This document shows positions 31,888 to 40,677 of a stretch of 64,000 nt of DNA, piece by piece (the stretch's first letter is position 1; every line of letters starts with the position of its first letter). Under the pieces are notes generated by a model. It had not been told where the DNA came from. It did no database searches and worked only from the letters and a program-made list of their open reading frames with translations. A program made the translations under genes and the position numbers. Where the stretch lies: positions 1 through 64,000 of the forward strand of contig JANNZM010000152.1 in the NCBI GenBank assembly GCA_031410595.1. The letters run 5' to 3'. This DNA comes from JANMCE01 sp031410595. GTDB taxonomy: Bacteria > Actinomycetota > Acidimicrobiia > Acidimicrobiales > Ilumatobacteraceae.

Positions 31888-32790
31888 ATGCCTATTGCCT
31901 CCTCCAACGGAATTGAGATCTACTACGAGACCTTCGGGTCGCCCGAAGAACCGCCGTTGTTATTGGTGATGGGTCTCACCGCACAGTGCATTGCGTGGGA
32001 TGAGAACTTCTGCAAGATGCTCGCGAGTGACGGTCATTACGTCATCCGCTTCGACAACCGCGACTGTGGGTTGTCCACCAAGCTCGACGGTGTGGCCGTC
32101 GACATGCCAGCCGTCATGACGGCAGCCTTCGGCGGCACCATGCCCGAGGTCCCCTACAAGCTTTCGGACATGTCCGATGATGCGTTCGGTCTGCTCGATC
32201 ACCTTGGCGTCGACCGAGCGCACATCGTCGGCGCGTCGATGGGCGGAATGATCGTGCAGACCATGGCCATCGAGCATCCCGAACGGGTGCTGTCGATGAC
32301 GTCCATCATGTCCAGCACCGGCGAACCCGGCTACCACGAGTCGGCACCTGCCGCGATCGCCATCCTGCTGACCCCGCCGCCATCCGACCGTGACGCGTAC
32401 GTCGCAGGTGCGCCGACAACGGCGCGCACCTTCTCACCGCATCGCTTCAAGGATGACGACGCGGCCCGCCGCTATGCCGGGCTGCACTTCGACCGCATGT
32501 TCTACCCGGAGGGTGGGGCCCGCCAGTTTGCGGCCGTCGCCGCATCGGGCCATCGAGGCGACGGCCTGCGCACGCTCGACGTTCCGACGCTCGTCCTTCA
32601 CGGCCGAGTCGATCAGCTCATCTTGCTCAAGGGTGGCGAGCGCACGGCCGAGCTCGTGCCAGGTGCGTCGCTCATGGTGTTCAACGACATGGGCCACGAC
32701 CTCCCCTGGCAGCTCTGGCCTCAGATCGTGGGCGCCATCTCCACCCACGTCACTCAGGCCCAGAAGGCTCCCTCGGTTCTTCTCGCCTAG
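31888..32790 (+). CDS. Alpha/beta hydrolase
   Basis: Hydrolase of 300 aa with the standard fold. The first part is GIEIYYETFGSPEEPPLLLVMGLTAQCIAWD; FDNRDCGLST follows, a motif common in the aclacinomycin-methylesterase (RdmC)-like branch. The nucleophile elbow is HIVGASMGGMIVQ, the Asp LHGRVDQLILL and the His FNDMGHDLP. It is likely a carboxylesterase of small compounds in the cytoplasm. Divergent from the FAD oxidase with 55 nt between starts. The short VOC fragment follows 71 nt downstream. Confidence 0.85.
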   Translation: MPIASSNGIEIYYETFGSPEEPPLLLVMGLTAQCIAWDENFCKMLASDGHYVIRFDNRDCGLSTKLDGVAVDMPAVMTAAFGGTMPEVPYKLSDMSDDAFGLLDHLGVDRAHIVGASMGGMIVQTMAIEHPERVLSMTSIMSSTGEPGYHESAPAAIAILLTPPPSDRDAYVAGAPTTARTFSPHRFKDDDAARRYAGLHFDRMFYPEGGARQFAAVAASGHRGDGLRTLDVPTLVLHGRVDQLILLKGGERTAELVPGASLMVFNDMGHDLPWQLWPQIVGAISTHVTQAQKAPSVLLA

Positions 32791-32861
32791 TCATTGCGCG
32801 AGATAGCAGGAAACCTTACAATCGTCTCAGGGGACAACCGAGGGGAGTGTAGGAGTGCGGG

Positions 32862-33065
32862 GTGGAGTTCATTGTCCGCGGCAATCACGGCATGACCCAC
32901 AGCGTGTATATCGCCGACCCCGACGGCAACGGTTTGGAGATCGTGTACGACGTTGATCGGGAGCGATGGGAGAACGATGTGAACGCTGCAATGAACTACT
33001 TCGATCCGCTGCCCGGATCCAGCCCCGAGGCGCTCCTCGATCCGCCCACACCGATCTTCGGCTGA
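32862..33065 (+). pseudogene. C-terminal fragment of a VOC/extradiol-dioxygenase-like gene
   Basis: A GTG preceded by a TAGGAG site opens 67 codons that match only the last third of a VOC ring-cleavage-like protein: GNHGMTHSVYIADPDGNGLEIVYDV, with the last metal-ligand Glu in GLEIVY, then NAAMNYFDPLPG, and FG at the end. The first module and most ligands are absent, and a stop lies in frame just upstream. It overlaps the next start (TGATG at 33063-33067), so it still could couple translation. Probably a deleted dioxygenase gene. A short domain protein is the alternative. Confidence 0.5.
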
Positions 33066-34525
33066 TGGGCGCCCGCACCGGGGACGAGTTCCTCAAAGGA
33101 CTTTCGACTCGACAGAACGATCTCTGGGTCGGGAACGAAAAAGTCGTCGACGTCACCGAGCACCCGGCCTTGTCCGGCGCGGCCAAGCAGATGGCGGCGG
33201 TGTTCGATCGGCAATTCGACTTCGCCGACGAATGCCTCATGCCCGATGAGGAGACGGGCGAGCTCATCAACGTCAGCCACATGATCCCGCGCTCCGTCGC
33301 TGACTTGAAGAAGCGCCACATCGGTCTGTCGCGGATCTCAGAAGCGACCATGGGCTTGATGGGTCGCACACCCGATTACATGAATGTCACCTACGCCGGG
33401 TTTGCCGGGGACCCTGCGGCGTGGAGTGGACCGGACAACGTCAATGCGCAGGGCTGCGAGAACCTGATCGAGTTCCAGAAGCGTCTGCGACGTGATGATG
33501 TTTCGCTCACGCACACCATCGTTCACCCGACTATCGACCGTATGCACGACAAGACCTTCACCGACAATCGCCACGTGCCGCTCCACAAGGTCGGCGAGAC
33601 GGCCGAGGGAATCGTCGTTCGCGGGGCACGCATTCTGGCCACGCTTGCGCCATTCGCCGATGAGATGGCGGTCTATCCGGGTCATCCACTGCCTGACGGT
33701 GCCGGAGACGAGTACGCCATCAGCTTCTCTATACCGATGGATACCCCCGGATTGGTGCTTCTGTGTCGTGACAGCATGACCATTGTCGGTGTGGATCCGT
33801 TCGACAAACCTTTCTCCGGCGGCTACGACGAGCAGGACGCGTTCGTGATTTTCGACGACGTTGTCGTGCCGCATGACTGCGTCTTCATCGGTGGCCACGT
33901 GGAGACGTACAACACGGCCATGGCCACCAACTGGTGGCCGAACATTATGCAGCAGACCACCATTCGTGCGCTGACCAAGATGGAGTTCCTCTACGGTCTC
34001 GCCACTCGTTTGGCCGAGGCCGTGAACGACATGAACGAGGGCACGCTCGACATGCTGGGTGAGTTGGCCGGATACGTGGAGGTCACTCGCAATGCCATCT
34101 TGTGCGCCGAGGATCATGCCTACGACAACGGTAACGGGGTGTTCTATCCCGAAGGTCGGGCGCTCCACCCGATGCGGGCGTTGCTGGCCACGTGGTTCCC
34201 ACGGGCAAATGAGATCATCGCCCTGATCGGCAGTCATAACCTGTTGGCCACACCTACCCGCGCCATGCTTGACGATGATCGGTTGCGTCCACTGCTCGAC
34301 CGATACCTCTGCGGCGCGAATGGAGTGTCGGCCGAAGACCGGGCGGCCGTGTACCGCCTGGCCTGGGACTTCATCGGTTCGGGGCTCGGTGCCCGCAACA
34401 ACCTGTACGAGCGCAACTACCTCGGCTCGGCCAAGACCAGCCGTGTCGGTGCCCACATGCGCTTTATGGACCGCACCCGTGCCTACGCTCTGGTCGACGA
34501 CATGCTCAGTCGCGCTCAGCCGTAA
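33065..34525 (+). CDS. 4-hydroxyphenylacetate 3-hydroxylase (HpaB)-family protein
   Basis: FADH2-using hydroxylase of 486 aa. The start is MGARTGDEFLKGLSTRQNDLWV, the standard opening of HpaB. SHMIPRSVADLKKRH, HTIVHPTIDR, VRGARILATLAPFADEMAVYPG and VIFDDVVVPHDCVFIGG are all typical. Members hydroxylate phenols ortho to the OH with flavin supplied by a reductase, though some HpaB-family enzymes are dehydratases. No reductase (HpaC) gene is seen in the window. ATG 33065 overlaps the VOC fragment's stop. The Asp/Glu-racemase-like gene follows 55 nt later. Confidence 0.88.
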   Translation: MGARTGDEFLKGLSTRQNDLWVGNEKVVDVTEHPALSGAAKQMAAVFDRQFDFADECLMPDEETGELINVSHMIPRSVADLKKRHIGLSRISEATMGLMGRTPDYMNVTYAGFAGDPAAWSGPDNVNAQGCENLIEFQKRLRRDDVSLTHTIVHPTIDRMHDKTFTDNRHVPLHKVGETAEGIVVRGARILATLAPFADEMAVYPGHPLPDGAGDEYAISFSIPMDTPGLVLLCRDSMTIVGVDPFDKPFSGGYDEQDAFVIFDDVVVPHDCVFIGGHVETYNTAMATNWWPNIMQQTTIRALTKMEFLYGLATRLAEAVNDMNEGTLDMLGELAGYVEVTRNAILCAEDHAYDNGNGVFYPEGRALHPMRALLATWFPRANEIIALIGSHNLLATPTRAMLDDDRLRPLLDRYLCGANGVSAEDRAAVYRLAWDFIGSGLGARNNLYERNYLGSAKTSRVGAHMRFMDRTRAYALVDDMLSRAQP

Positions 34526-34580
34526 CTCGTCCGACCGAAATCGCAGTTTACTCGCGGCGCTGTGCGCGTAGCCTGCATGA

Positions 34581-35213
34581 GTGTCGTTCACCATCGGCTT
34601 CCTGCACACCGCTCAGGTTCACGTGGACATGTTCACTGAGCTGGTCGGATCCCAGGCTCACACCCGCCACGTCGTCGATGAGTCGCTTCTCGCCGATGCA
34701 CGCGCTCACGGAGTCGATGATGCGTTGCGTGGCCGACTCGTCGCCCAGCTGCAAGCGGCGGCTGAAGGCAGCGAAGTGCTGGTTTGCACCTGTTCCACCA
34801 TCAGCGGCGAGGCCGAACGCCTTGCGTCCCACGTCGCCGTCCCGATCATCCGCATCGACCGGCCACTGGCCCAGGCTGCCATCTCGATCGGCCGGCGCGT
34901 CGCGGTTGTTGCTGCGGTTGAAAGCACTGTGGCGCCAACGTCGAGCCTTCTCCACGAGGTCGCTGCAGATGAAAGCGTGGAGCTCGAGGTGTCCGTCGTT
35001 CGGTGTTTCGACGCGTGGTCAAACTTCGAACGTGGCGACACTCACGCCTACCTTCAGTCGATCGCCCGTCAGGTCACCAACTTCCCCGACCCGGTCGATG
35101 TCTTTGTACTCGCCCAGGCGTCAATGGCGGGAGCGACCAAGTACTGCAATGTGAGAGTACCCGTCCTCAGCAGCCCCGGCTTCGCTGTCTTTGCCGCCCT
35201 CGCATATCGCTAA
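34581..35213 (+). CDS. Asp/Glu-racemase-superfamily protein
   Basis: Protein of 210 aa with the two-domain Asp/Glu racemase fold. GFLHTAQVHVDMFTELV starts it; SEVLVCTCSTISGEAE carries a Cys in the place of the first catalytic cysteine; VAVVAAVESTVAPTSSLL is the start of the second half, and VFVLAQASMAGA takes the place where the second Cys motif is expected, here without a Cys. With one Cys it may be a decarboxylase- or isomerase-like member (arylmalonate decarboxylase and maleate isomerase belong to this superfamily). GTG start. It follows the HpaB-like gene, probably in one transcript. Confidence 0.7.
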   Translation: MSFTIGFLHTAQVHVDMFTELVGSQAHTRHVVDESLLADARAHGVDDALRGRLVAQLQAAAEGSEVLVCTCSTISGEAERLASHVAVPIIRIDRPLAQAAISIGRRVAVVAAVESTVAPTSSLLHEVAADESVELEVSVVRCFDAWSNFERGDTHAYLQSIARQVTNFPDPVDVFVLAQASMAGATKYCNVRVPVLSSPGFAVFAALAYR

Positions 35214-35540
35214 CGCCGTGTCAGCCAATGTTCGCCTCATTGCATCGCCACAGATCCGGCGGTCTGGGGCAGGGTTACTGACCACTTCCAAGCTCTTGAA
35301 GATGGTCAAGGAAAGGAGACTGCTGAGCAGGTCGTTCTTTCCGGTGGGTTGAGGTGAGGGCAGTCGCGGGTCGCTGGGAAAGATGTTTTGTTTTGCGTCC
35401 ATACGGGTGAATGACAAGTCTCGGTTCACCTTCGCCAGAATGGCTGGTGAGTTCAGACTGTACGTTCACCCTGACGGACCCAAATAGAATTGGTTTCTGC
35501 CTCGGTCGATGCGAGCGGAGCAGACCAAGCTGGAAGCCTC
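35214..35540. other. Intergenic region without a recognised gene
   Basis: The 327 nt between the racemase-like gene and the reverse DUF5655 gene hold only short frames. One of them (from GTG at about 35407) reads VNDKSRFTFARMAGEFRLY and stops soon; I see no family match. No strong hairpin with a T-run is visible. It is the 3' flank of both neighbouring genes. Confidence 0.5.
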
Positions 35541-35957
35541 CTAGCCCAGCGATTGCTCGTAAGCGAGAGCCACCCAGTCCCGAATGCGGTCATCGAAGTC
35601 GGCGGGCGTGCGAAGGTTCAACACGCAGTAGAACCGGCCGCTGTGGGGGATCGGCTTGCGGGTCATGCGCGGGTGCGTGACTCGACCGGGCAACGTGAGG
35701 CACAGCGCCACCCATTTCTGCATCGGGCGAAGCTCGACGAAGGTGCGTGATCGCTTCAGGAAGATGCCGACGGCCACCGGTTCGACCACGACCGGCCCGA
35801 GGGTGTGGGCGAACGCCGCGACCACTTCGTAGATCGGTCGCTCGTGCGATGGTCCGGTCGAGAAGTACTCGTCCAACGACATCGCCGGAGCACACTCGTG
35901 CGTCTGGCCCTTGCGTCCAAACTGTCGCTGACACCGATCGCAAATCCAGGCAGGCAT
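35541..35957 (-). CDS. DUF5655-domain protein with a zinc-ribbon-like N-terminus
   Basis: Protein of 138 aa. The N-terminal CDRCQRQFGRKGQTHEC resembles a small treble-clef or zinc-finger motif (C-x2-C ... H-x-C). The rest matches DUF5655: LDEYFSTGPSHERPIYEVVAAF, VEPVAVGIFLKRSRTFVELRPMQKWV, HSGRFYCVLNLRTPADFDDRIRDWVALAYEQS. DUF5655 proteins are small and uncharacterised, often predicted to bind nucleic acid or act in transport of a signal; no function is shown. It is reverse-oriented and divergent from the ABC exporter, with about 60 nt between the starts. Confidence 0.75.
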   Translation of the reverse strand: MPAWICDRCQRQFGRKGQTHECAPAMSLDEYFSTGPSHERPIYEVVAAFAHTLGPVVVEPVAVGIFLKRSRTFVELRPMQKWVALCLTLPGRVTHPRMTRKPIPHSGRFYCVLNLRTPADFDDRIRDWVALAYEQSLG

Positions 35958-36015
35958 GCGCCCATCCTGCCCCGACTACACGGCAGCAGCGCGCTTTGAG
36001 CGGAGGTAATTGAAC

Positions 36016-36048
36016 ATGGGCGACGCGAAATGGGTCGGCTCAGGGTGA
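36016..36048 (+). other. Possible 10-codon leader in front of the ABC exporter genes
   Basis: GGAGG at 36001-36005 is well spaced (10 nt) from ATG 36016, which opens MGDAKWVGSG and stops at TGA 36046-36048. That stop overlaps GTG 36045, which is in frame with the ABC protein. No other good ribosome site exists for the exporter, so translation may be coupled through this leader. Speculative. Confidence 0.3.
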
Positions 36049-37814
36049 TCGTTGCCGACAAGACTGATGCGATGTCGACGGTCTCGCCCTGGCCTCTTTT
36101 GGCGCGTCTGGCTCGACCGCACCGGCGAGCCACCTTCGGATTCGCCGCAGCCTTGACCGCGTCAACCACGGTCGCCCTGGCCAGCCCGGTGTTGCTTGGG
36201 CTGTTTGTCGACCGCTTGAAATCAGGCAAGGGAGTGAGTGCACTGCTCCCCATCGGCATTGCGTACGTGGTGGGCGGGCTCGCAGCAACAGTCATCAACG
36301 TGTTGGTGACGTGGCGGTCGACCACGCTGGCCTGGAAGATCACCAACACCCTTCGCACCGACCTGGCTCGGCGTGTGCTCGACGCCGACCGAGCGTTCCT
36401 GCGGGACCATCCCACCGGTGAACTCGTCAGCCGCATCGACGGCGATGTCAGTGCGCTCACCGACATGCTGGCCATGTTTGTTGCTCGTGTGTTGTCGGTG
36501 GTGTTCGTGGCTCTTGGCGGGGTCATCGTGCTGGCATTCCTCGCCCCTATTTTGGCGCCGGTGTTCCTGTTCAACATGCTGGTACTGGCGTGGTTCATGT
36601 GGGCCAACCGCTCGGCCGTGCTGGCCGAGGCCGAGGCGGCGCGTGACGCCGAAGGCGAGTTGCTCAGTGTGGTGGAGGAACGGTTGAGTGGCGCCGATGA
36701 CCTGGCGACGCTTGGTGCCGGTCACGTCGCTGTCGCCGATGTGGCCGACGCGGCGCAGCTGATGTTGCTCACCGGCAGCGCCACCATGCACGAGCAGGTG
36801 AAGGTCATCGGCAAACTTCGCACGCTGGTCGCTGCCAGCCAGGTCGCCATGATGGTGGTCGGGGCCTTACTGCTGTCTCGTGGGAGCATCACCCTTGGGA
36901 CCGTGTTCGTCGGTTTCCGCATGGTGGCTGCGGTAAGTGGTCCCATCGAAGGGATCGGCTGGCGACTGCGGGAGTTGGCCGGTGCAGGAGGGTCGGCCCG
37001 ACGCATTGCAACCCTGATCGCCCGTCCGGTCGCCGAGGTTGGCGAGCGCTCCTTTCCCGCTGGTGGACTCGACGTCCACCTCGACACCGTCGGTCTCACC
37101 TACGACGATGGCGATGCCGAAGTGTTGTCCGACGTATCGCTACGGGTGGCGGCGGGTCGTCGTCTCGGGCTGGTCGGTCGTACCGGATCGGGGAAGACAT
37201 CCATCGCTCGACTCCTCCTGCGCATTGTGCCGGTCACGTCAGGTGAGGTGCGAATCGGAAATGTTCCGTGTGACAACGTTCCCGAGATCGAGTTCCGCAG
37301 CCGCATCGCCGCGGTGCCCCAGGAGGTGCAACTGTTCCCGGGAACGGTGCGTGACAACGTCGCGCTCTTCGACGATGACGTGAGCGACGCCGACGTTGAA
37401 AAGGCGCTCGATGAGGTTGGCTTGTATGACTGGCTGCAGGCCCAAACCAACGGGCTGCAAACGCAAATTGCCACGACCGACGGCGGCGCCGGGCTATCGG
37501 CCGGCGAGGCGCAGTTGCTGGCTTTGGCCCGACTCTTTTGCCGACAGCCATCGGTGATTGTGCTGGATGAAGCCACCTCGCGGATCGATCCAGAGACCCA
37601 AGCTCAGCTGGAAGCCGCGACCGAACGCCTGCTCATTGGACGAACAGCTGTCATCATCGCTCACCGATTGGCGACCCTTGACCGCTGCGACGACATTGCC
37701 GTTTTGGATGCTGGGCGGGTGATCGAGTTCGGCTCCCGAAGCGATCTCCTGGCTGACCCGAGCTCCGCCTTTGCCCGTCTCACACGTGCGGGCAGTGAGG
37801 AGTGGATCGCATGA
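36030..37814 (+). CDS. ABC exporter subunit 1 (membrane domain fused to ATPase)
   Basis: Type IV (type I exporter) half-transporter, up to 594 aa. Six membrane helices lie in about residues 25-320 (for instance VVFVALGGVIVLAFLAPILAP). The ATPase domain has Walker A LVGRTGSGKTSIARLL, Q-loop AVPQEVQLFPGTVRDNV, signature LSAGEAQLLALAR (LSAGE instead of LSGGQ), Walker B VIVLDEATSRIDPET with the catalytic Glu, and H-loop IIAHRLAT. The start is uncertain: ATG 36030, GTG 36045 (overlapping a leader stop) or ATG 36072. It overlaps subunit 2 (ATGA), which points to a heterodimer. Cargo unknown; drugs, lipids or peptides are usual. Confidence 0.9.
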   Translation: MGRLRVIVADKTDAMSTVSPWPLLARLARPHRRATFGFAAALTASTTVALASPVLLGLFVDRLKSGKGVSALLPIGIAYVVGGLAATVINVLVTWRSTTLAWKITNTLRTDLARRVLDADRAFLRDHPTGELVSRIDGDVSALTDMLAMFVARVLSVVFVALGGVIVLAFLAPILAPVFLFNMLVLAWFMWANRSAVLAEAEAARDAEGELLSVVEERLSGADDLATLGAGHVAVADVADAAQLMLLTGSATMHEQVKVIGKLRTLVAASQVAMMVVGALLLSRGSITLGTVFVGFRMVAAVSGPIEGIGWRLRELAGAGGSARRIATLIARPVAEVGERSFPAGGLDVHLDTVGLTYDDGDAEVLSDVSLRVAAGRRLGLVGRTGSGKTSIARLLLRIVPVTSGEVRIGNVPCDNVPEIEFRSRIAAVPQEVQLFPGTVRDNVALFDDDVSDADVEKALDEVGLYDWLQAQTNGLQTQIATTDGGAGLSAGEAQLLALARLFCRQPSVIVLDEATSRIDPETQAQLEAATERLLIGRTAVIIAHRLATLDRCDDIAVLDAGRVIEFGSRSDLLADPSSAFARLTRAGSEEWIA

Positions 37815-39493
37815 GGATGTGGAGCGATATCGGCCGTGGCGTACGGGTCGCCAACTACCGAGGAAAGCATTTCTGGTTGGGTTCGCTGGCGTGGCTGGGG
37901 CTCTTCGCCTTTCCTATTCTGCCAGGGCTGTTGACGGGCGCGGCCTTCCGAGAGCTGCAGCGCCACGGCTCGACGGGGCGGTTCTACCTGCTCGCCATCG
38001 CCCTTGTGATCAGCCAGGGGTTCCTCACCGTGGGCCACATCTTTGGCGCCACCGTCTACGCACGCGGGTATGAGGCAGGGCTCGGTCTGCTTCAGATCAA
38101 CATGGTGCACGCGCAGGTCGTCTCCGGCGGTCCTGATGCGGGGCCTCGCACCCGCGCACCGTCAGAGGCGGTCAGCCGCTTCCGTGATGACCCTCGCGAC
38201 ATCATGCTCTTTGTGGACACGCTGGTCGATGTCGCCGGATCCGGCCTTTTCGGTGCGGTGGCCATCACCGTCATGTTCCGCATCAACGCGCTCGCCACCA
38301 TCGTCGGCGTACTACCGATGGTGGCGCTCACGTTCTTCAATCACTGGGCCGGCCATCGCAGCCGACGTGCTCGCGCGATCGCTCGCCAATCGACCTCGGA
38401 GGTCACCGGCTTTCTCGGCGCAGCCCTTGGTGCGGCCACCACGGTCAAGGTGTTCGGCGCCGGACCTGCCGTGCTGGGGCGGCTCGACCAGTTGAGTGAC
38501 CACCGCGCCAAGGCCAACGTGAAGGATCAGGTCATCACCGAAAGCATGTTCACGGTGGCCGACACGGTGGCCGACCTATGCCTGGGTCTGGCGCTTCTTG
38601 TTGCGGTCCTTGGTGCCAGAGCCGGAAGGTTGGATGCAGGCGGAGTGGCGCTGTTCGCGTCGTATCTCGGCAACCTCGTCTGGCTGCCTCGTCGCCTTGC
38701 GATGTTGTTCGTCGGCCACCGACGGTTTGAGGTGTCGGCCGGGCGAATGGAAAAACTATTGCCAACGCGTACTGCATCGAGCGATCCGCTCATGACGCAT
38801 CGCGTCGCGCCGATTCTGGGCGGGGGTCCGGTCGCCCGACCCGCTGTCGCCGTTCGCAATCCGCTCGACCGACTGCAACTGGTCGGCATCTCCAATCTCG
38901 AGCGCGGCCTGAATGACGTGAATCTGGTCCTGAAACGAGGGCAGATTGCCATCGTCACCGGGCCAGTCGGTTCCGGGAAGTCATCGTTGCTGCAGGCCGT
39001 GCTTGGGCTCATTCCAATCGACTCCGGCCAGGTGCGCTGGAACGATCAGGCCGTAGCTGATCGCGCCGCGTTCTTCATCCCCCCGCACTGCGCGTTCGTG
39101 CCCCAGACCCCAACCCTGTTCGCTGAGTCGCTGGTAGAGAACCTGCGCTTGGGCGAAGACATAGATGCCGACGACCTAGTGAGTGCCCTTCGGCAGTCGG
39201 CCTTCGACGATGACGTCGCTCGTTTCCCAGAGGGCCTTGCCACCCGTATCGGCAGCCGCGGCATCCGCCTGTCTGGTGGCCAGCTCCAACGCGCCGCCGC
39301 GGCCCGTGCGTTTGTGAGACACACCGAACTGGTTGTGCTTGACGACCTCACCAGCGCTCTCGATGTGGAGACCGAGCTGCTTCTGTGGGAGCGACTTCGG
39401 GCCAACGGCGTGACCGTGTTGGCGGCCTCCACACGCCCTGCTGCGTTGGCACAGGCCGACGTGATTCTCGATCTCGGACGAACGTACGACTGA
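37811..39493 (+). CDS. ABC exporter subunit 2 (membrane domain fused to ATPase, degenerate Walker B)
   Basis: Partner half-transporter of 560 aa. The membrane domain has FWLGSLAWLGLFAFPILPGLL and later helices up to about residue 330. The ATPase has Walker A VTGPVGSGKSSLLQAV, CAFVPQTPTLFAESLVENLRLG, a canonical signature IRLSGGQLQRAAAAR and Walker B ELVVLDDLTSALD, with Asp instead of the catalytic Glu. The H-loop His is replaced: LAASTRPAAL in place of '.vsHR...'. Together with the LSAGE signature of subunit 1 this gives one consensus and one degenerate site, as in BmrC/D- or TM287/288-type heterodimers. ATG 37811 lies in the preceding stop. Confidence 0.9.
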   Translation: MRMWSDIGRGVRVANYRGKHFWLGSLAWLGLFAFPILPGLLTGAAFRELQRHGSTGRFYLLAIALVISQGFLTVGHIFGATVYARGYEAGLGLLQINMVHAQVVSGGPDAGPRTRAPSEAVSRFRDDPRDIMLFVDTLVDVAGSGLFGAVAITVMFRINALATIVGVLPMVALTFFNHWAGHRSRRARAIARQSTSEVTGFLGAALGAATTVKVFGAGPAVLGRLDQLSDHRAKANVKDQVITESMFTVADTVADLCLGLALLVAVLGARAGRLDAGGVALFASYLGNLVWLPRRLAMLFVGHRRFEVSAGRMEKLLPTRTASSDPLMTHRVAPILGGGPVARPAVAVRNPLDRLQLVGISNLERGLNDVNLVLKRGQIAIVTGPVGSGKSSLLQAVLGLIPIDSGQVRWNDQAVADRAAFFIPPHCAFVPQTPTLFAESLVENLRLGEDIDADDLVSALRQSAFDDDVARFPEGLATRIGSRGIRLSGGQLQRAAAARAFVRHTELVVLDDLTSALDVETELLLWERLRANGVTVLAASTRPAALAQADVILDLGRTYD

Positions 39494-39568
39494 ACCCTGT
39501 GACGGATGACTCGTGTGACAGCTGGCCCGCGTAACCCGGCGTTCACATCCGTGCTCCAAGATGGGGAT

Positions 39569-39922
39569 ATGACCAAGAACGAAAGCGATGTCGCTGACGT
39601 CGATCCGCGTCGGGTACTCGAGTCGGTTGTTTCCGAACTCGAGAACCTCCTGAATGCGTTGCCCCTGGGTGTGCAAGGCCACCTCATCGAGCTCCACGGC
39701 GCGCTGTTGGCTTACAACCTCGATGGTCACGTCGAGCGCCTCCCTGACGCGTTCTTCGGTATGTCCCAGCGGCGCTGGAAAGAACGACGGGTGCTTCGTG
39801 CTGCGCGAATCATTGGCCGTCGAGGTCAAGGCGATGCCGACCTCATCGTGAGAGTCGCCTCCCAGATCATCGAGACCAATTTGTACCTCATCGACCCCGA
39901 ACTGCAGTGGTTCGCCTCCTGA
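39569..39922 (+). CDS. Uncharacterised small protein
   Basis: Protein of 117 aa I do not recognise. It is acidic at the start (MTKNESDVADVDPRRVLESV), then largely helical (ELENLLNALPLGVQGHLIELHGALLAYNLDGHV), with a basic segment QRRWKERRVLRAARIIGRRGQ and a helical end IVRVASQIIETNLYLIDPEL. No membrane helix or signal peptide. ATG 39569 was chosen because the codon-like part starts there; a weak AGATGGGG lies before it. It follows the ABC exporter by 75 nt on the same strand and is convergent with the hydrolase downstream. Confidence 0.55.
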   Translation: MTKNESDVADVDPRRVLESVVSELENLLNALPLGVQGHLIELHGALLAYNLDGHVERLPDAFFGMSQRRWKERRVLRAARIIGRRGQGDADLIVRVASQIIETNLYLIDPELQWFAS

Positions 39923-39929
39923 AGCAGCC

Positions 39930-40625
39930 TCAGTGGGATGCGAGGAACTCGATCAGTTTGCCGCCGACTTCTTCCGGAGCATCCCACTCCATGAGGTGAC
40001 CGGCCCCGGCGATAACCTCGGCACCGCCCCACTTCTGGGCCAAACTGACGGGTGAAACGACATCTAATTCACCCCATAGGGTAAGGCGGGGCTGGGTGAT
40101 GCGGTGCAGCCGCTTGCCCAAACCTCGTTCGCCGAACGGCCACAGCATGTTCGCGGCCGCGGTATCGCACAGGTAACGCGACACCGGGAACTCTTCGGGG
40201 CCGAGGTTGACGAAGCGATTGACGAACGCGTCAGGCACATCTTTGGCGAACAGATACGGAGGACGTTTCGCAGAAACTTCGGCGTAGATGTCGTGCCCCG
40301 GGTTCGAAGCATCGAAGATACCGAACGGCGCGAGCAACGAAACGGACCTCACGATCTCGGGGCGAAGGATTGCCAATTCCGCGGCCACCATGCCACCAAG
40401 CGACGCACCGACAACGTGATACGGACCGGCACCGAGGGCGTCGATGGCATCCCACCAGATGGTGTACCAGTCGAGGTACTGCTCCGGGGCGGTGAAGCCG
40501 GCTTTGCCATCGAACCCACGAACGGACGGCACGACGACGTTGTGACCAGCGGCCTCGACCGCCTTCATGGCGGGTGAGAGTTCGGGATGGCCGTAGATGC
40601 CGAAAAGGTAGAGAACGTCAGCCAT
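39930..40625 (-). CDS. Alpha/beta hydrolase
   Basis: Hydrolase of 231 aa. It starts ADVLYLFGIYGHPELSPAMKAVE, then HNVVVPSVRGFDGKAGF. The nucleophile elbow is YHVVGASLGGMVAAELA, the Asp WGELDVVSPVSLA and the His AGAGHLMEWDAPEEV. The oxyanion loop is short and unusual (GIYGHP in place of HG). ATG 40625 or GTG 40628 may start it. It lies 49 nt after the LLM oxidoreductase gene on the same strand, so the two probably act on one compound, for instance oxidation followed by ester or C-C bond cleavage. Confidence 0.8.
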   Translation of the reverse strand: MADVLYLFGIYGHPELSPAMKAVEAAGHNVVVPSVRGFDGKAGFTAPEQYLDWYTIWWDAIDALGAGPYHVVGASLGGMVAAELAILRPEIVRSVSLLAPFGIFDASNPGHDIYAEVSAKRPPYLFAKDVPDAFVNRFVNLGPEEFPVSRYLCDTAAANMLWPFGERGLGKRLHRITQPRLTLWGELDVVSPVSLAQKWGGAEVIAGAGHLMEWDAPEEVGGKLIEFLASH

Positions 40626-40677
40626 CACTGAGGTCGCATTTTCTTCGCTTGCTCGCTACCACTCGCTTTATCGCTCA

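Noticed and set aside
33338..34609. 423-codon open frame on the reverse strand
   Set aside because: Antisense to the HpaB-like gene, whose motifs are complete. The reverse protein has no recognisable domain.
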